From contig NZ_JCKI01000005.1 of NCBI RefSeq assembly GCF_000708265.2, forward strand, positions 1 to 64,000: a stretch of DNA of 64,000 bases, given 5' to 3'. Below the pieces are notes generated by a model. It saw only the letters and a list, made by a program, of their open reading frames with translations, did not search any database and was not told the DNA's origin. Within the stretch, counting starts at the first letter, position 1. The number at the start of each line of letters is the position of its first letter. Position numbers and translations under genes: made by a program. This stretch comes from Pedobacter sp. R20-19. Lineage in GTDB: Bacteria; Bacteroidota; Bacteroidia; Sphingobacteriales; Sphingobacteriaceae. Below, in pieces: positions 62,286-64,000 of the stretch.

Positions 62286-63875
62286 ATGGGAAACATTGTA
62301 GAACGTTTAACCAGCTTAGATTACCTCATCGTCATCGCCTACCTTATTATTTTGGTCATCATCGGGTACCGGGCAAGCTTTTCAAAAGATAAGAACAAAG
62401 ATGAAACGCTATTCCTGGCCAATAAATCTTTAGGCTGGGCAAGTATTGGCTTTAATATGTGGGGCACAAATGTCGGTCCATCAATGTTGCTGGCCTTTGC
62501 CAGTATAGGTTACACCACAGGCATCGTTGCGGTAAACTTCGATTGGTATGCCTTTATCTTTTTGTTTTTACTGGCCATTGTTTTCGCTCCGAAATACCTG
62601 TCAGCAAAAGTAAGCACCATGCCAGAATTTATGGGGAACCGTTATGGCGATTCTACCCAAAATATATTGGCCTGGTATGCCTTAGTAAAGATTTTAATCT
62701 CCTGGTTATCATTAGGCTTATTTGCCGGAGGATTTTTAGTCCGACAAATTCTGGGCATCCCCATGTGGCAATCGGTTACGGTTTTAGTGGCTTTTGCAGG
62801 ATTATTTACCTTTTTCGGGGGATTAAAAGCCATTGCAAAAGTGAATGTTTTTCAAATGATTTTATTGATTGCCGTGTCATTATCTCTTACGCTTTTAGGC
62901 TTGCATAAAGTGGGTGGAATTTCTGCTTTGTATGCTAAAACCCCTGGTCATTTCTGGAACCTCATTCAACCTGCCAGCGACCCAAAATACCCATGGTATG
63001 CCATTCTGTTGGGTTATCCGGTAGCAGCTATTGCCTTCTTTTGTACCGACCAGTCGATGGTGCAATCCGTTTTAGGCGCAAAGAATTTGAAGCAAGGGCA
63101 ATTGGGCGTGAGCTTTATTGGATGGTTAAAATTGCTGTCTTTACCACTGTTTATTATCACAGGAATTTTGTGCTATGTTTTATTTCCAAATCTTAAAGAT
63201 CCTAATGAAGCTTACATGACGATGGTGACCAACCTTTTTCCTGCAGGGATGAATGGTTTGGTAATTGTGGTTTTAATTGCAGTTTTAGTGGGGACGATTG
63301 GTTCTTCCTTAAACTCTTTGAGTACCGTTTTTACAATGGATGTGTATGTCAAGAAAATTAATCCGCAGGCTACTAATAAGCAAATCATAAACATCGGTCG
63401 CTTAACAGTAGTTGCAGGCTGTATTTTTGCGGTAATTGTGGTTCTGGCCATTGACAATATTAAAGGCTTAAATCTGTTTGATGTTTTCCAATCAGTTTTA
63501 GGCTTCATCGCGCCGCCGCTTTCAGTGGTGTTCCTGTTAACGGTGTTCTGGAAAAAAACCACAAGAAAAGCGGTGAATTTTACTCTATCCATGGGCTCTG
63601 TTTTGAGTTTGGGTACAGGAATTACATACCTCTGGATTTTACCACCCGATAAATACACTTTTTGGCCACACTATCTGATGCTCTCGTTCTATATTTTCGC
63701 AGGGTTACTTATTATAGCTATCCTTATTTCACTTTTAGACCGAAGCCCGAGTATTTACAAAATTAATGATGAACATCAGGCGAACATCGAAAAGCCTAGT
63801 CAGATAGTCTGGATTTCGTGGACAGCACTTGCGGTAGTGATGGTTGTACTTTATATCTTCTTTAATGGACATTAA
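62286..63875 (+). CDS. Sodium/solute symporter (SSS/SLC5 family)
   Basis: 529 residues with about 13-14 hydrophobic segments. Family marks: LIVIAYLIILVIIGYRAS, FLANKSLGWASIGFNMWGTNVGPSMLLAFASIG (TM1 unwound sodium site region), YLSAKVSTMPEFMGNRYG, and VVLIAVLVGTIGSSLNSLSTVFTMDVY (TM8, sodium-site Ser/Thr). Inner-membrane uptake of a monosaccharide liberated by the periplasmic enzymes is likely; L-rhamnose, L-fucose or uronate fit the locus. The closest named group (SGLT-like sugar versus others) cannot be settled by eye. Confidence 0.88.
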   Translation: MGNIVERLTSLDYLIVIAYLIILVIIGYRASFSKDKNKDETLFLANKSLGWASIGFNMWGTNVGPSMLLAFASIGYTTGIVAVNFDWYAFIFLFLLAIVFAPKYLSAKVSTMPEFMGNRYGDSTQNILAWYALVKILISWLSLGLFAGGFLVRQILGIPMWQSVTVLVAFAGLFTFFGGLKAIAKVNVFQMILLIAVSLSLTLLGLHKVGGISALYAKTPGHFWNLIQPASDPKYPWYAILLGYPVAAIAFFCTDQSMVQSVLGAKNLKQGQLGVSFIGWLKLLSLPLFIITGILCYVLFPNLKDPNEAYMTMVTNLFPAGMNGLVIVVLIAVLVGTIGSSLNSLSTVFTMDVYVKKINPQATNKQIINIGRLTVVAGCIFAVIVVLAIDNIKGLNLFDVFQSVLGFIAPPLSVVFLLTVFWKKTTRKAVNFTLSMGSVLSLGTGITYLWILPPDKYTFWPHYLMLSFYIFAGLLIIAILISLLDRSPSIYKINDEHQANIEKPSQIVWISWTALAVVMVVLYIFFNGH

Positions 63876-63880
63876 ATTTA

Positions 63881-63907
63881 CGTCATTGCGAGGTACGAAG
63901 CAATCTC
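63881..63907. repeat. Half copy of palindromic repeat, family A
   Basis: CGTCATTGCGAGGTACGAAG then CAATCTC, five bases after the symporter stop. The left arm only, the same half-unit as at 45992. Confidence 0.75.
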
Positions 63908-63937
63908 ATTTTTTCAAAATTCATTACTTATACAATC

Positions 63938-64000
63938 ATGAAAAACCTTAAAAAAATACTATTACTCTTTTTTCTTAGCTTCCTGGTCATTCCAACTTTT
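63938..64000 (+). CDS. Start of a secreted protein gene (cut by window end)
   Basis: An ATG at 63938 opens 21 codons to the end, MKNLKKILLLFFLSFLVIPTF, a textbook Sec signal peptide. Same strand as the locus, so probably another exported enzyme; its identity is outside the window. Confidence 0.6.
   Translation, partial: MKNLKKILLLFFLSFLVIPTF

Noticed and set aside
62459-62908. 149-codon plus-strand frame within the symporter gene
   Set aside because: It is an alternative frame of the membrane protein, rich in Cys, Arg and His; the SSS frame has clear family motifs.

Overview
The window comes from a Bacteroidota chromosome, most likely the Sphingobacteriaceae (Pedobacter-like). The evidence is a SusC/SusD pair, secreted glycosidases with Sec or lipoprotein signals, low G+C, TAnnTTG-type promoters, and families of intergenic palindromes (CGTCATTGCGAGG...GAAGCAATCT). 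No 16S or housekeeping marker is present, so the genus is inference.

Region 1 (1-8.99 kb) is a tRNA-anchored defence island. The 3' part of a tRNA-Lys gene and its terminator (about 8879-8936) is repeated in degraded form at 174-231, as expected for the ends of an integrated element. Between the repeats are a two-gene minus-strand module (an alpha-helical protein and a protein with a PD-(D/E)xK-like N-terminus, neither recognised), a divergent Gabija system (gajA, gajB) and a 36-codon stub of an AbiH-type gene. No integrase gene is visible. An IS3-like transposase start abuts the left repeat.

Region 2 (9.1-16.4 kb) is cytoplasmic and accessory sugar metabolism. A HAD phosphatase and a Nudix/winged-helix regulator diverge from a lipoprotein aldose 1-epimerase. 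Four minus-strand genes (SDR dehydrogenase, FAH-family hydrolase, RhaM-family mutarotase, lactonase) match the non-phosphorylated 'diketo-hydrolase' route for L-fucose or L-rhamnose, which ends in pyruvate plus L-lactate. An FMN-dependent L-lactate dehydrogenase follows. The sugar 1-dehydrogenase and the aldonate dehydratase are not assigned here.

Region 3 (16.8-64 kb) is entirely plus strand: a very large polysaccharide utilisation locus. It encodes SusC/SusD, a PL1-type lyase, GH28, GH95, GH78, two GH2 proteins, a GH140-type apiosidase, a GH141-like beta-helix enzyme, a GH43-like protein, two further beta-propeller proteins, an (alpha/alpha)6 hydrolase, two esterases, two DUF3826 proteins, a secreted TIM-barrel protein, a Gfo/Idh/MocA oxidoreductase and a sodium/solute symporter. 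A candidate apiosidase together with L-fucose/L-galactose, L-rhamnose and galacturonate enzymes points to rhamnogalacturonan II (RG-II) or a closely related pectin. The deoxysugars released outside would feed Region 2.

Most notable: the GH141-like protein carries a C-terminal RhaM-like mutarotase domain; an almost identical 26-bp element precedes susC and the lyase gene; palindromic repeats lie at many junctions of the locus, in places become part of open reading frames, and flank a small GIY-YIG nuclease gene; and the defence island holds an unrecognised two-gene module. All family assignments are by eye; no database search was run.
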